Positions 39,301 through 48,464 are shown, numbered from the stretch's first letter. The stretch: DNA of 64,000 nt from Frateuria_A sp051900535 (GCF_051900535.1 NZ_JBHZGI010000007.1:1-64000); one strand, 5' to 3'. Numbers and translations: made by a program. The notes: generated by a model from the sequence alone, not told the origin.

Positions 39301-40540
39301 GCCCCTGGCGATGCTCAACGCACTGCCGGCCGCCCGTTGTGAATGGCTGGTGCCGGGCCTGCTGGTCGACAAGGTGGCCGAACTGATCCGCGGGCTGCCC
39401 AAGGCACTGCGGCGCAATTTCGTGCCCGCGCCGGACTTCGCGCGCGCCTTCGTGGAGGCCGAGGCGCCGCGCGAGCAGCCGCTGCTCCAGGCACTCGCCG
39501 CCTTCCTCAAGCGCGCCACGGGCGTGGACGCGCCGCCGTCCGAATTCGCGGCGGTGGAATTGCCGGCCCACTTGAAGATGCGCTACCGCCTGCACGACGA
39601 GCGCGGCAAGACGCTGGCCACCGGCCGCGACCTCGCCGCATTGCGCGCGCAATGGGAAACGCAAGCCCGCGAAGCCTTCTCGCGCAAGACCGACGTCGAG
39701 CTGACGCGCGAGGACGTCATCCGCTGGGACTTCGAGGAAATTCCCCCGCAGGTGCGCTCCGAGGGCGGCCTCACCGCCTTCCCGGCGCTGGTCGACCTGG
39801 GCGAGGCGGTGGCGCTGCGCGTGTTCGAACGTCGCGACGAAGCCCGTGCGGCGCATCTGAAAGGCGTGGAGCGGCTGCTGCGCAACGCGCTGGCCAGCGA
39901 CATGAAGCAGGCCCGTCGGCGCCTGCCGATCGCCAATCCGCTGTCGCTGAAATACGCGCCGCTGGGCAGCGTCGACTCGCTGCGCGAGGACCTGGTCGAG
40001 GGTGGCTTCGGAAACCTGTTGGCAACGCACGACCTCGACGCGCGCACGGCCGGTGATTTCGAGGCGCTGCGCACCGCGCTTGCGCGCGAGCTGTTCGCCG
40101 CGGCGGTCGAGCGACTGAAACTGGTCGAGCCGGTCATCGAGGCCCAGGCCGATCTCAAGCCCTGGCTGGACCCCCCGCTGATCGGCTTTGCCCGCGCCAG
40201 CTACGACGACCTGCGCGAGCAGCTCGACGCGTTGCTCGCGCCCGGCTTCGCCCGCGAACTGCCGAACGCGCGCCTGGCGCACTACCCGCGCTACCTCAAG
40301 GCCATGCGACTGCGTGCCGAACGGCTGCGCCAGGACCCGGCCAGGGACCAGCAGCGCATGCTGCAGGTGCTGCCGTACTGGCGCGAGTACCTCAGGCACC
40401 AGGCCGGGGGCGGGGCAGAGCTCGACGAACTGCGCTGGCTGATCGAGGAATGGCGCGTCTCGTTGTTCGCGCAGGAACTGAGGACCGCCGAACCGGTGTC
40501 GGCCAAGCGCCTGGCGCGGGCGTTGGAAGCCTTGGGGTGA
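36392..40540 (+). CDS. hrpA: ATP-dependent RNA helicase HrpA, with an in-frame repeat insertion
   Basis: 1382 aa from ATG 36392 (36380 is possible). DEAH-box helicase: Walker A GETGSGKTTQLPK (about residue 102), IIDEAHERSLN, SATID, ATNVAETSLTVP and QRKGRCGR. HA2 and OB-type regions and the long HrpA C-terminal domain (DUF3418) follow. In E. coli HrpA resolves stalled ribosomes and processes fimbrial mRNA. Residues about 633-698 (38290-38485) are a low-complexity insert encoded by two inverted palindromic repeats, placed between ...VVAELGWKL and YEAIHRSLLAGL. The frame is intact on both sides. Confidence 0.9.
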   Translation: MNDTPPPKPDDARLRALREALAGVSSRDFGRLLGRWRGLSRQPDSRKLDALAADVAASAARRQVRAAAKPAIRLDKSLPISARADEIVELIRKHQVVVIAGETGSGKTTQLPKLCLAAGRGEAGMIGCTQPRRLAARSVARRVAEELGTALGEQVGFQVRFNDQVSERTLVKFMTDGILLAETQGDPWLSSYDTVIIDEAHERSLNIDFLLGYLKRLAQKRPELKIIVTSATIDTARFAQHFNDAPVVSVEGRAYPVEVRWRAADAPGAPAPARDRGAHARDTSDRIQQGSAEHIGLVLDEIMADRSLGGGPADVLVFLPGEREIRDAHLLLSRRQYRETEVLPLYARLSAADQDRVFKPGPKRRIVLATNVAETSLTVPRIRYVVDTGSARVMRYSQRSQLERLHVEPVSQAAADQRKGRCGRIGPGICYRLYGESDFESRPRYTDPELLRSSLANVILRMLSLKLGEVEDFPFLEAPDPRMVGDGYRRLAEISAIDERRHLTAIGRQLARLPIDVQLARMLVEAQERHALRELLVVVAFLSIQDPRERPSDARQQADTAHAAFADPRSDFVGVLNLWREYTKAHEELTQSKLRDWCGRHFLSFLRMREWRELHRQLLLVVAELGWKLDASAKPAPSPLGGEGRGEGTPSRKSQAPARGASARASRSEAQGSRPTRKAPGDPRPLTPTFSPEGRVGQSPVLGEDAASPEQYEAIHRSLLAGLPTQVGHKDEKGVYRSTRERRFQVFPGSALAKTPPAWLFAAQILDVGGRVWGMSCARVEPAWIEQQAAHLVKGSCRDAHWSRKRGTVVAYEQVSLFGLTLVERRPVTFQKQDPALAHAIFLREALARGDLDARADFVRANQRVMAQAREIEAKQRREGLVRGEDELAAFFENKLPQDIASTRALDAWYSRARPAEQAALRWSLDDVMAGGAGLDPKAFPATLDLPPQHYKLEYRFVPGDEADGVTLQLPLAMLNALPAARCEWLVPGLLVDKVAELIRGLPKALRRNFVPAPDFARAFVEAEAPREQPLLQALAAFLKRATGVDAPPSEFAAVELPAHLKMRYRLHDERGKTLATGRDLAALRAQWETQAREAFSRKTDVELTREDVIRWDFEEIPPQVRSEGGLTAFPALVDLGEAVALRVFERRDEARAAHLKGVERLLRNALASDMKQARRRLPIANPLSLKYAPLGSVDSLREDLVEGGFGNLLATHDLDARTAGDFEALRTALARELFAAAVERLKLVEPVIEAQADLKPWLDPPLIGFARASYDDLREQLDALLAPGFARELPNARLAHYPRYLKAMRLRAERLRQDPARDQQRMLQVLPYWREYLRHQAGGGAELDELRWLIEEWRVSLFAQELRTAEPVSAKRLARALEALG
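38297..38480. repeat. Inverted pair of palindromic repeats inside hrpA
   Basis: First copy 38297-38335: GCTCCCTCTCCCCTCGGGGG, then GGAGGG and TCGGGGTGAGGGG. Second copy 38436-38480: CCCCGGCCCCTCACCCCAAC, then CTTCTCTCCAGAAGGGAGAG. They face outward-inward as an inverted pair about 100 bp apart, and both are translated in the hrpA frame (PSPLGGEGRGEG and PLTPTFSPEGRVG). Confidence 0.85.
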
Positions 40541-40635
40541 TCCGCCTGCCGCCGGGTTGAACGCTGCGCTCCGCGCTTCCCCTTCGGCTCCGCTACGGCC
40601 TCCGACAAGGACCTTCTTCTAGAATGTCCCTTCCC

Positions 40636-42750
40636 ATGTCCCAGCCCACCCATCCCGCATCGACCCGCCTGGCTCAATGGCAAGTCCGCGCGGCCGCGTT
40701 GCCGCTGCTAGCGGATGCCCTGGCGACCTGCACGCCGGCGAACGGGGCCGAATGCGCGGACGTGCTGGACCTGCTCGCCATGCTCGGCTGCGACGCGCAG
40801 ACACAGGCGGCCGCGGTGTGGTTCGAGCTGGCGCAGGGCGACCCGGAAGCCTGGCAGGCACGCGCGCCCTGGCTGCCGCTGGAAGTGCAGCGGCTGGTCG
40901 AAGGCCAGCTCGCCGCGCAGAAGGTCTGGGCCCTGCACGCGCAGCGCGAGACCGGCACGCACGAGGGCCTGCGCCGGCTGCTGCTGGCGATCATTCGCGA
41001 CCTGCGCGTGGTGTTCGTGCTGCTGGCCCGGCAACTGGCGAAAATGCGCGGCGCGATGGCATTGCCCGAAGCCGAGCGCATGGCGCTGGCCAGGCTCACC
41101 CGTGACATCCACGCGCCTCTCGCCAACCGGCTGGGCATCTGGCAGCTGAAGTGGGAGCTGGAGGACCTGGCCTTCCGCTATCTGCAGCCGGACACCTACA
41201 AGCGCATCGCGCGCCTGCTGGACGAGCGCCGCGCCGACCGCGAGGCGTTCATCGCGCAAGTGCTGGCCGAGCTCGGTGCGGCGCTGAAGGACGCCGGCAT
41301 CAAGGCCGACCTCGCCGGCCGCCCGAAGCACATCTATTCCATCTGGAAAAAGATGCATCGCAAGGGCCTGGATTTCTCCGACCTGTATGACATCCGCGCG
41401 GTGCGCATCCTGGTCGACAATGTGGCCGACTGCTACGGCGCTCTGGGCGTGGTGCACGCGCAATGGCAGCACCTGCCGCGCGAGTTCGACGACTACCTCG
41501 CCCGCCCCAAGGGCAACGGCTACCGCTCGCTGCACACCGCGGTGATCGGTCCGCAGGGCAAGACGCTGGAGGTGCAGATCCGCACCCACGCCATGCACCG
41601 CGACAACGAGCTGGGCGTCGCGGCGCACTGGCGCTACAAGGAGGGCGGCGGCGCCGATGCCGAGTTCGAGGCGAAGATCGCCTGGATGCGCAAGCTTCTC
41701 GAGCCGCGCGCCGACGAGGAGGTGGCGGCCGAGCTGCGCACCGAACTGCTGGAAGACCGCGTCTACCTGCTTACGCCCAAGGGCGAGGTCTTCGACCTGC
41801 CGCACGGCGCCACCGTGCTCGACTTCGCCTATTACGTGCACACCGAGGTCGGCCATCGCTGCCGTGGCGCCAAGGTCAACGGCCGCATCGTGCCGCTCAC
41901 CCACCAGCCGCGCAGTGGCGACCGCGTGGAAATCGTCACCGCGAAAAACGCCGAACCCAGCCGCGACTGGCTCTCGCCGCACCACGGCTACCTCAACACC
42001 AGCCGTGCGCGCGAGAAGGCGCGCTCGTGGTTCCACCGCATCGCGTTCGACGCCAACCTCGCCGCCGGTCGCGCACTGCTCGAACGGGAGCTCCGGCGCC
42101 TCGCGCTGCCCAATGCCGATCTGTCGAAACTGCCGGCCCATTTTCACCTGAAGACGCACGAGGAACTGCTGGTCGCCCTCGCGCTGGGCGAGGTCAGCGG
42201 CGGCCAGATCGCACGCGTGCTGCAGGAGGCGGCACACCCGGTCGAACCTGCGCCGCTTCCGGCGCAGCCGGTCGCGCGCCACGTCACGCCCGACCATGGC
42301 GCGCTGCGCATCGAGGGCGTGGGCAACCTGCTGACCGTGCTGGCGCGCTGCTGCCAGCCGCTGCCGGGCGATCCGGTGCGCGGCTTCATCACCAAGGGCC
42401 GCGGCGTGTCGGTGCACCGCGCCGATTGCGCCAGCCTGGCGCGGCTGGCGCGACGCGATCCGGACCGGGTGATCGACGTCGAGTGGGGCCGGGCCACGGC
42501 GCAGTCCTATCAGGTCGACGTCGAGCTGCACGGCTTCGACCGCAAGGGCCTGCAGAAGGACGTGATGAACCTGATCAGCAACGTCGGCACGCCGATCGTG
42601 GCGTCCTCCAGCCGGCTGCAAAGCCGCACCGGCGAGGTGGAGATGCGCTTCACCCTGCGCGTGCGCGACTTCGAGCAGCTCTCGTCCCTGCTCGGCAAGC
42701 TGGTGGCGCTGCCCAACGTGGTCGAGGCAAGGCGGGTCAGCGCAAGCTGA
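40636..42750 (+). CDS. relA: GTP pyrophosphokinase RelA
   Basis: 704 aa from ATG 40636; ATG 40624 is 4 codons earlier but overlaps a TAGAAT -10-like box. The N-terminal hydrolase region lacks the HD/ED metal site, the mark of monofunctional RelA. The synthetase has GRPKHIYSIWKKMHRKGLDF, DLYDIRAVRILVD and GNGYRSLHTAVIGPQGKTLEVQIRT (about residues 220-320). TGS (VYLLTPKGEVFDLPHGATVLDFAYYVHT), zinc-finger-like (RCCQPLPGD) and C-terminal ACT domains follow. It makes (p)ppGpp on ribosomes during amino acid starvation. Confidence 0.92.
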   Translation: MSQPTHPASTRLAQWQVRAAALPLLADALATCTPANGAECADVLDLLAMLGCDAQTQAAAVWFELAQGDPEAWQARAPWLPLEVQRLVEGQLAAQKVWALHAQRETGTHEGLRRLLLAIIRDLRVVFVLLARQLAKMRGAMALPEAERMALARLTRDIHAPLANRLGIWQLKWELEDLAFRYLQPDTYKRIARLLDERRADREAFIAQVLAELGAALKDAGIKADLAGRPKHIYSIWKKMHRKGLDFSDLYDIRAVRILVDNVADCYGALGVVHAQWQHLPREFDDYLARPKGNGYRSLHTAVIGPQGKTLEVQIRTHAMHRDNELGVAAHWRYKEGGGADAEFEAKIAWMRKLLEPRADEEVAAELRTELLEDRVYLLTPKGEVFDLPHGATVLDFAYYVHTEVGHRCRGAKVNGRIVPLTHQPRSGDRVEIVTAKNAEPSRDWLSPHHGYLNTSRAREKARSWFHRIAFDANLAAGRALLERELRRLALPNADLSKLPAHFHLKTHEELLVALALGEVSGGQIARVLQEAAHPVEPAPLPAQPVARHVTPDHGALRIEGVGNLLTVLARCCQPLPGDPVRGFITKGRGVSVHRADCASLARLARRDPDRVIDVEWGRATAQSYQVDVELHGFDRKGLQKDVMNLISNVGTPIVASSSRLQSRTGEVEMRFTLRVRDFEQLSSLLGKLVALPNVVEARRVSAS

Positions 42751-42825
42751 ATGCGCGAGCTTCACCGCCGGGCGCGTGAAGTGGGCGATGCTAAGCTGGA
42801 TCCGTTGCCAGGACAGCTATGGACC

Positions 42826-44559
42826 ATGAGCGGACGCAGAGACAAAAACGGCCGGGACGGGCGCGCCGAACCCACGTTGGGTGACCTGGGCGACCTGCAT
42901 GCCCCGCGCCCGCGCGCGGACGACCCGGACGATCGCCTGCCGCCGATCTCCTTCCATTCGCCGCGGACGACGCCACCGCCGCGTCGCCGGCGCATCCGCC
43001 TGCGCAGCTGGCACCTGGTCTTGCTGGTGGTCGTGTTGCTGCTCGGCGCCGGCGTGTGGATGCTGCGCGAATACCAGAACAGCTTGCGCGACATGGTCCC
43101 GCGCACGGAGCTCAACGACGTCCTGAGCCGCGCCGACAAGGCGCTGCAGGACGGCCATCTGGACGGCACGGACGGCACCAGCGCACGCGAGCTCTACCAG
43201 GGCGCGCGCGCGCTCGAACCGGACAACGACCGAGCCCGTGACGGCCTGCACCAGGTCGGCATGGCCGAACTCTCGCGCGCCGACGCCGCTTTCCGCGCTG
43301 GCCGCCTCGACGAGGCGCAGCAGGAACTCACCGTCGCCCGCGAGCTGCTCGGCGGCGGCAGTGACGTCGACCGGCTCGACGGGATGATCCGGCAAGCGCG
43401 TGGCGCCGCGCAGCCGGCCGACGACCTGGTCGAACGCGCGCAGAAAGCGCTCAACGCGGGCAAGCTCACCGGCCCGGACGGCGCCGGCGCGCTGTACCAG
43501 CAGATGCTTGCCGCCGATCGCGACAACGCGGTGGCCCAGCACGGCCTGGATCAGGTCGGCAGCGGCCTTGCCGAGCAGGCGCGCGCCGCGCTCGCCCATG
43601 GCGACGCGGCCACCGCCGCCACCCTCATCGACCAGCTGACCGCGCTGCTGCCCAGCTACGGCGACCTGCCCGCATTGCGCGCCGCGCTCGCGCAGGCGCA
43701 GCACCAGGACGACGGCGCCCTGCTCGAAGCCATTTCACAGGGCCAGCAGGCCTTGCGCGAAGGCCGTATCGCGGGCGAGGGCGACAATACCGCGCTGGCG
43801 AAATTCCAGGCCGCGCTCACGCTCGATCCCGGCAACGTGCAGGCCCGCGCAGGCCTCGGCCAGGTCGCCCAGGCGCTAGTGGTGCAGGCCAACGCGGCGC
43901 TCGATGCCGACGACACCGACCAGGCCTCCCGCCTGCTCGACCAGGCCGAGGCGCTGGCGCCCAAGTCCGCCGATCTCGCCGCCGCGCGGGCGCGGCTCAA
44001 CACCAAGACCGCGCGAGCCACGCCGCCTGCCACGCAGCCGGCACCGACCGCCGCCAAGCCGGCGCAACCTGCGCCCGAAGCCGAACCGCCGCCGCCCCCG
44101 CCGCCGGAACTGACCGCCGACCAGATCGAACAGGTTGCCGAACTGGTGCGCCGGGCCCGCACCGCCGCCACGCAGGGCCTGATCATGCTGCCTCCGGGCG
44201 AGAGCGCGTACGACCTCTACCGCAACGCGCTGGCCATCGACGGCAACAACCAGGCCGCGCTGCAGGGGCTGGAAGACCTGCCCAATCTGGTCGTGCAGTT
44301 GTTCAACCAGGCTCTCGCCAGCAGCAACCTGGACAAGGCCGGCGAATTGCTCGGCGCGCTTGGCGATCTGTCACCCGGCGATTCCAACGAAAGCGTGTTG
44401 CGCGAGCGGCTGGTCGACGCCTGGCTGGACCAGGCCGAGCAGCAGCTCGACCGCGGCGACCGCGCCAACGCGGCGCAGTCGATCGAGCAGGCGCGCAGGC
44501 TCGCACCCTACCTGCCGCGCGTGAGCGAACTGTCGCGTCGCCTGCAATCCGGCCACTGA
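42826..44559 (+). CDS. Membrane-anchored tetratricopeptide-repeat protein
   Basis: 577 aa from ATG 42826 (an in-frame ATG directly after the relA stop at 42751 is an alternative). A polar N-terminus is followed by one membrane helix (about residues 63-81, WHLVLLVVVLLLGAGVWML). The rest is a large, probably periplasmic, helical-repeat domain with TPR-like units (LSRADKALQDGHL, AQKALNAGKL, ISQGQQALREGRI) interrupted by a Pro-rich linker (about residues 408-430, QPAPEAEPPPPPPPEL). No enzyme motif. Probably a scaffold; its partner is unknown. Confidence 0.75.
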   Translation: MSGRRDKNGRDGRAEPTLGDLGDLHAPRPRADDPDDRLPPISFHSPRTTPPPRRRRIRLRSWHLVLLVVVLLLGAGVWMLREYQNSLRDMVPRTELNDVLSRADKALQDGHLDGTDGTSARELYQGARALEPDNDRARDGLHQVGMAELSRADAAFRAGRLDEAQQELTVARELLGGGSDVDRLDGMIRQARGAAQPADDLVERAQKALNAGKLTGPDGAGALYQQMLAADRDNAVAQHGLDQVGSGLAEQARAALAHGDAATAATLIDQLTALLPSYGDLPALRAALAQAQHQDDGALLEAISQGQQALREGRIAGEGDNTALAKFQAALTLDPGNVQARAGLGQVAQALVVQANAALDADDTDQASRLLDQAEALAPKSADLAAARARLNTKTARATPPATQPAPTAAKPAQPAPEAEPPPPPPPELTADQIEQVAELVRRARTAATQGLIMLPPGESAYDLYRNALAIDGNNQAALQGLEDLPNLVVQLFNQALASSNLDKAGELLGALGDLSPGDSNESVLRERLVDAWLDQAEQQLDRGDRANAAQSIEQARRLAPYLPRVSELSRRLQSGH

Positions 44560-44570
44560 CCGGAGGTTGC

Positions 44571-45401
44571 ATGACCGTCGTAGTGTTCGGGGCCAGCGGC
44601 CAGATCGGCCATTTCCTGTTGCCGCGCCTGCGCGCGCGTGGCGAGTCGGTGATCGCGGTGAGCCGCGAGCCGCATGCCGACAGCGAGGGCGTGCGCTGGG
44701 TGCGCGGTGGCCTGCCCGATGCGGTGCCCGCGATGTCGCCAGTGTCCGCCATCGTCAGCTATGGCCCGCTGCAGCCGTTCGCGCGCTGGCTCGCCGCGGC
44801 GGCGCCGACGGGTTCACCGCGCGTCGTGGCCACCAGTTCGATGAGCGCGCAGAGCAAGGCCGCTTCCGAGGTGCCGGCCGAGCGCGAGATCGCGCGCCTG
44901 CTGCAGCAGGGTGAAGCGGAACTGGTGGACGCCTGCGGGGTGCTGGGCTGCGCCTGGACCGTATTGCGGCCGACACTGATCTACGGCGCTGGCCGCGACA
45001 AGAGCCTGACCCCGCTCGCGCGCCGGGCGATGCGCACGCGCGCCTTTCCGCGACCCGCCGGTGGCGGCCTGCGCCAGCCTGTCCACGCGGACGACGTCGC
45101 GCTGGCCACGCTGGCCGCGATCGATCGACCCGCCAACCGCGTGCTGATGCTCGGCGGTGGCGAGCGGCTGACGGCGGGCGAAATGTTTGCCCGCGTCCAG
45201 CGCAGCCTGCCGATGGCGACCCTGCCGCTGCCGGTCCCGACCTGGCTGCTGCGCCTGGGCCGCCATGCAGTCCCGCGGTTGCGCGGTCCGCTGGCCCGGC
45301 TGGACGCCGACCTGGTCGCCGACAACAGCGAGCTGGAACGCCTGCTCGACGTGCACCCGCGGCCGTTCCAGCCGGATGCGCAATGTTGGGGGCCGGACTG
45401 A
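44571..45401 (+). CDS. NAD-dependent epimerase/dehydratase-like protein
   Basis: 276 aa short-chain dehydrogenase of the extended/atypical type. The N-terminal dinucleotide loop VVVFGASGQIGHFLLPRL is clear. The usual Tyr-x-x-x-Lys is not obvious (SSMSAQSKAASEVPAEREIA), while LRPTLIYGAGRDKSLTPLARR and PVHADDVALATLAAI are typical of UDP-sugar epimerase relatives. A GGAGG site lies just before the ATG, 11 nt after the TPR gene, so they are likely co-transcribed. Substrate unknown. Confidence 0.8.
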   Translation: MTVVVFGASGQIGHFLLPRLRARGESVIAVSREPHADSEGVRWVRGGLPDAVPAMSPVSAIVSYGPLQPFARWLAAAAPTGSPRVVATSSMSAQSKAASEVPAEREIARLLQQGEAELVDACGVLGCAWTVLRPTLIYGAGRDKSLTPLARRAMRTRAFPRPAGGGLRQPVHADDVALATLAAIDRPANRVLMLGGGERLTAGEMFARVQRSLPMATLPLPVPTWLLRLGRHAVPRLRGPLARLDADLVADNSELERLLDVHPRPFQPDAQCWGPD

Positions 45402-45579
45402 CCCGGCGTCTGCGCGGCGCGCCGGAAGCGCACCCCCCGTTTTGCCCGCCTCGCGCCAGTCCGACGCCCGCGCCACGCCACATCCCGCCGCCCACGTTCA
45501 GATGCGCGCCGGGTGGGACGCCCTATCATCGGAGCCCACCTTGGATCCAGGTTCGAAAACCTTGGCACTGATCTCTCGC

Positions 45580-47883
45580 ATGGGCGCGTTCGCGCGCCAC
45601 AGCTGGCGCTGGCTGCGCATTCCGTTCTGGGTTGCGCTGGGCCTGGGGCTGGGTTTCGTGCTGCCGTACACGCTGATCCTCAACAAGCGCGTGCAGGATC
45701 GCTTCAACGACCTGGTGTTCGCCGTGCCCACGCGCGTGTATGCGCGTCCGCTGGCGCTGGCCCCCGGCGTACCGATGTCGTCGTCCGCGCTGGAACTGGA
45801 ATTGACCTTCGCCGGCTACATCCACGATGCCGCCGGCAAGGTGCCGGGCACCTGGACGCGCGACGGCAGCCGCTACGTGATCTCCTCGCGCGGCTACGCC
45901 GGTCCGGATGGCGGCGAGCTGCCCAAGCGCATTCGCGTGGCGCTGGGCCGCGGCCAGGTCGAGTCGCTCGCCGAGGCGGCCACGGGTGCGCCGATCAAGC
46001 TCGCCCATCTGGATCCGGCGCGCATCGCCACCGTCTACGGCGCGCAGCAGGAAGAGCGCCGCATCGTGCGCCTGGCCGACGTGCCGCCGCTGCTCGTGAC
46101 CGGCCTGCAGGCGGTCGAGGATCGCGACTTCAAGCATCACATCGGGCTGGATTTCAGCGCGATCCTGCGCGCCGCCTTCGCCAACCTGCGCGCCGGCCAC
46201 ACCGTGCAGGGCGGCTCCACGCTGACCCAGCAGCTGGTGCGCAACCTGTTCCTGGACCGCAGCCAGAACCTGGTGCGCAAGTTCAACGAAGCGCTGCTCT
46301 CGCTGCTGATCGAGGCGCACTACTCCAAGGACCGCATCCTGGAGGCCTACATCAACGAGGTCTTCCTGGGCCAGCAGGGCAACCAGGCGGTGCATGGCTT
46401 CGCCGCGGGCGCCGAGTTCTACTTCGGCCGCCGGCTGGAGGACCTGCGGCCGCAGGAAATCGCGCTGCTGGTGGGCATGGTCAAGGGCCCGAGCTACTAC
46501 GACCCGCGCCGCTTCCCCAAGCGCGCACTGGCGCGGCGCAACCTGGTGCTGAAGGAGTTCTACGACACCGGCCTGCTTGGCGCCGGCCCGGTCAACGCCG
46601 CGCAGGCCGCGCCGCTGGACATCGCGACGAATGCGCAACTGCCGCACAACCGCTTCCCGGCGTTCATGCAGCTGGTGCGTGCGCAGATCACCAACGATTT
46701 CGACGACGAGACGCTGCGCAACGGCAAGTTGTCGATCTTCACCACGCTCGACCCCGCCGCGCAGCTCTACGCCGAACAGGCGATCACCACCGCCATCAAG
46801 GACATGGGCAAGCGCGGCGACAAGGTGCAGGCGGCCGGCGTGGTCACCGATACCGACACGGGCAGCGTGCTGGCGGTGGTCGGCAGCAAGACGCCCGGCG
46901 ACCCCGGCTTCAACCGTGCGCTCGATGCGCGCCGGCCGATCGGCTCGCTGGTCAAGCCCTTCGTCTACCTGGTGGCGCTGACCGATCCGGCGCACTGGAA
47001 CCTGGGCACGCCGCTGGACGATTCGCCGATCATGCTGCGCCAGCCCAGCGGCAAGACCTGGATGCCGCAGAACGACGACAACCAGTCGCACGGCTTCGTG
47101 CCGATGGTCGACGCGCTGGCGCATTCGTGGAACCTGGCCACCATCCACCTGGGCCTCGCCGTCGGCGTGCAACGGGTCAAGGCGTTCCTGGAGTCGTTCG
47201 GCTTCACCGACATCAACCCGAGCCCCTCGATGCTGATCGGCGCGGTGGACATGTCGGCGTTCCAGGTCGCCCAGCTCTACGAATACGTGGCCGCGGACGG
47301 CCACGCGCTGCCGCTGCTGGCGGTGCGCGGCGTGGTGGACGGCGAGGGGCATACCGTCAAGCGTTACGAGATCGAAGGCGGCAAGGGCGAATACCAGCAA
47401 GCGGTGCGGCTGGTCACCTGGGCGATGCAGCAGGTGGCCGAGTACGGCACCGCGCACAGCCTGGGCGACTCGTCGCTGGCCTGGCTCAACGCCGCCGGCA
47501 AGACCGGCACCAGCAACGACATGCGCGACAGCTGGTTCGCCGGCTTCACCGCCGACCGGCTCGCGGTGTTCTGGATGGGCCGCGACGACAACAAGCCGAC
47601 CGGCCTGTTCGGCGCCACCGGCGGCCTGCGCGCCTGGCAGGACCTGTTCCGGCACCTGCCCACGCGCCCGCTTTCGGCGCAGCCGGGCGAGGGCCTGGAA
47701 ATGGCCTGGATCAATCCGGTCGACGGCAAGCCCACGCAGCCCGAGTGCGAGGGCGCGCGCCAGTTCCCGGTCGTCGCCGGCTCGCTTCCGGCCGACAGCG
47801 AGGGTTGCTTCTGGCAGCGCATCGGCAACTTCTTCGGCGGCGACGGCAACACGCCGGCGCCCGCCGCTTCCACGCTTCCCTAG
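45580..47883 (+). CDS. mrcB: Penicillin-binding protein 1B (transglycosylase/transpeptidase)
   Basis: 767 aa from ATG 45580; an upstream TTG (45541) with a CGGAG site is possible. One N-terminal membrane helix (FWVALGLGLGFVLPYTLIL) and the UvrB-like regulatory part come first. The GT51 transglycosylase (about residues 175-350) has VEDRDFKHHIGLDF, GGSTLTQQLVRNLFL and EAYINEVFLGQ. The transpeptidase (about 390-740) has the S-x-x-K in IGSLVKPF, S-x-N in AHSWNLAT and KTG in GKTGTSND. Periplasmic enzyme that polymerises and cross-links peptidoglycan. Confidence 0.92.
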   Translation: MGAFARHSWRWLRIPFWVALGLGLGFVLPYTLILNKRVQDRFNDLVFAVPTRVYARPLALAPGVPMSSSALELELTFAGYIHDAAGKVPGTWTRDGSRYVISSRGYAGPDGGELPKRIRVALGRGQVESLAEAATGAPIKLAHLDPARIATVYGAQQEERRIVRLADVPPLLVTGLQAVEDRDFKHHIGLDFSAILRAAFANLRAGHTVQGGSTLTQQLVRNLFLDRSQNLVRKFNEALLSLLIEAHYSKDRILEAYINEVFLGQQGNQAVHGFAAGAEFYFGRRLEDLRPQEIALLVGMVKGPSYYDPRRFPKRALARRNLVLKEFYDTGLLGAGPVNAAQAAPLDIATNAQLPHNRFPAFMQLVRAQITNDFDDETLRNGKLSIFTTLDPAAQLYAEQAITTAIKDMGKRGDKVQAAGVVTDTDTGSVLAVVGSKTPGDPGFNRALDARRPIGSLVKPFVYLVALTDPAHWNLGTPLDDSPIMLRQPSGKTWMPQNDDNQSHGFVPMVDALAHSWNLATIHLGLAVGVQRVKAFLESFGFTDINPSPSMLIGAVDMSAFQVAQLYEYVAADGHALPLLAVRGVVDGEGHTVKRYEIEGGKGEYQQAVRLVTWAMQQVAEYGTAHSLGDSSLAWLNAAGKTGTSNDMRDSWFAGFTADRLAVFWMGRDDNKPTGLFGATGGLRAWQDLFRHLPTRPLSAQPGEGLEMAWINPVDGKPTQPECEGARQFPVVAGSLPADSEGCFWQRIGNFFGGDGNTPAPAASTLP

Positions 47884-47894
47884 AGACCCTTTCG

Positions 47895-48416
47895 ATGTTT
47901 TCCGTTTCGCGTTTTCGTTTTGCCTCCGCCACGCTCGCCACGCTGCTGCTCGCCGGCTGTTTCAGTGTCCCGCCGCAAGAAGAAAAGCCGGTGCTGCCGG
48001 CCCACGACATGGTCGGCGCCATTCGCGCAGCTGGCGCTCGCGAGCAATCGGTCATCGACGTGGCGCCCTTGCGCGACCCCGGCGTCAGTGCCTGGCAGGA
48101 CGCCGCCCAGGCGGACGAACGCGCTGGCCGCTACGCCGATGCGGCCGCCAAGCTCGACCAGGCACTGAAGCTCAATCCCGACTCGCCGGACCTGTTGCAG
48201 GACCGCGCCGAAGTCGCCATCCGCCTGCACGACTACGCCAGTGCCGAGCGCCTGGCGCGCCATTCCTGGTCGCTCGGGCCGCAACTCGGGCCGCTGTGCG
48301 CGCGCAACTGGCAGACGGTGGTCGAGATGCGCCAGCAGGCTGGCGACCAAACCGGCGCCATCGCAGCGCGCAAGGGCGTGCAGGACTGCCACAAGGAAGG
48401 CGTTCCGCGTTACTGA
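47895..48416 (+). CDS. Lipoprotein with TPR-like repeat
   Basis: 173 aa. The lipobox LLLAGC (Cys at about residue 22) follows a signal helix. The mature part contains AGRYADAAAKLDQALKLNPDSPDLLQDRAEVAIRLHDYASAERLARHSW, two TPR-like units. It starts 11 nt after the PBP1b stop, in the position of the PBP1b activator LpoB in enterobacteria, but it is not an LpoB homologue by sequence. A role in regulating PBP1b is a context-based guess. Confidence 0.8.
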   Translation: MFSVSRFRFASATLATLLLAGCFSVPPQEEKPVLPAHDMVGAIRAAGAREQSVIDVAPLRDPGVSAWQDAAQADERAGRYADAAAKLDQALKLNPDSPDLLQDRAEVAIRLHDYASAERLARHSWSLGPQLGPLCARNWQTVVEMRQQAGDQTGAIAARKGVQDCHKEGVPRY

Positions 48417-48424
48417 AAACCTGG

Positions 48425-48451
48425 TTCCCTCTCCCCTTCGGAGAGAGGGAG
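48425..48451. terminator. Palindrome between convergent genes (bidirectional terminator, short repeat copy)
   Basis: TCCCTCTCCCCTTCGGAGAG followed by AGGGA forms a hairpin between the stops of the lipoprotein gene (48416, plus) and the MAPEG gene (48465, minus). It resembles the core of the recurring palindromic repeat without its CCCCTCACC arm. No T-run follows. Confidence 0.5.
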
Positions 48452-48464
48452 CAGTGACGCACGC

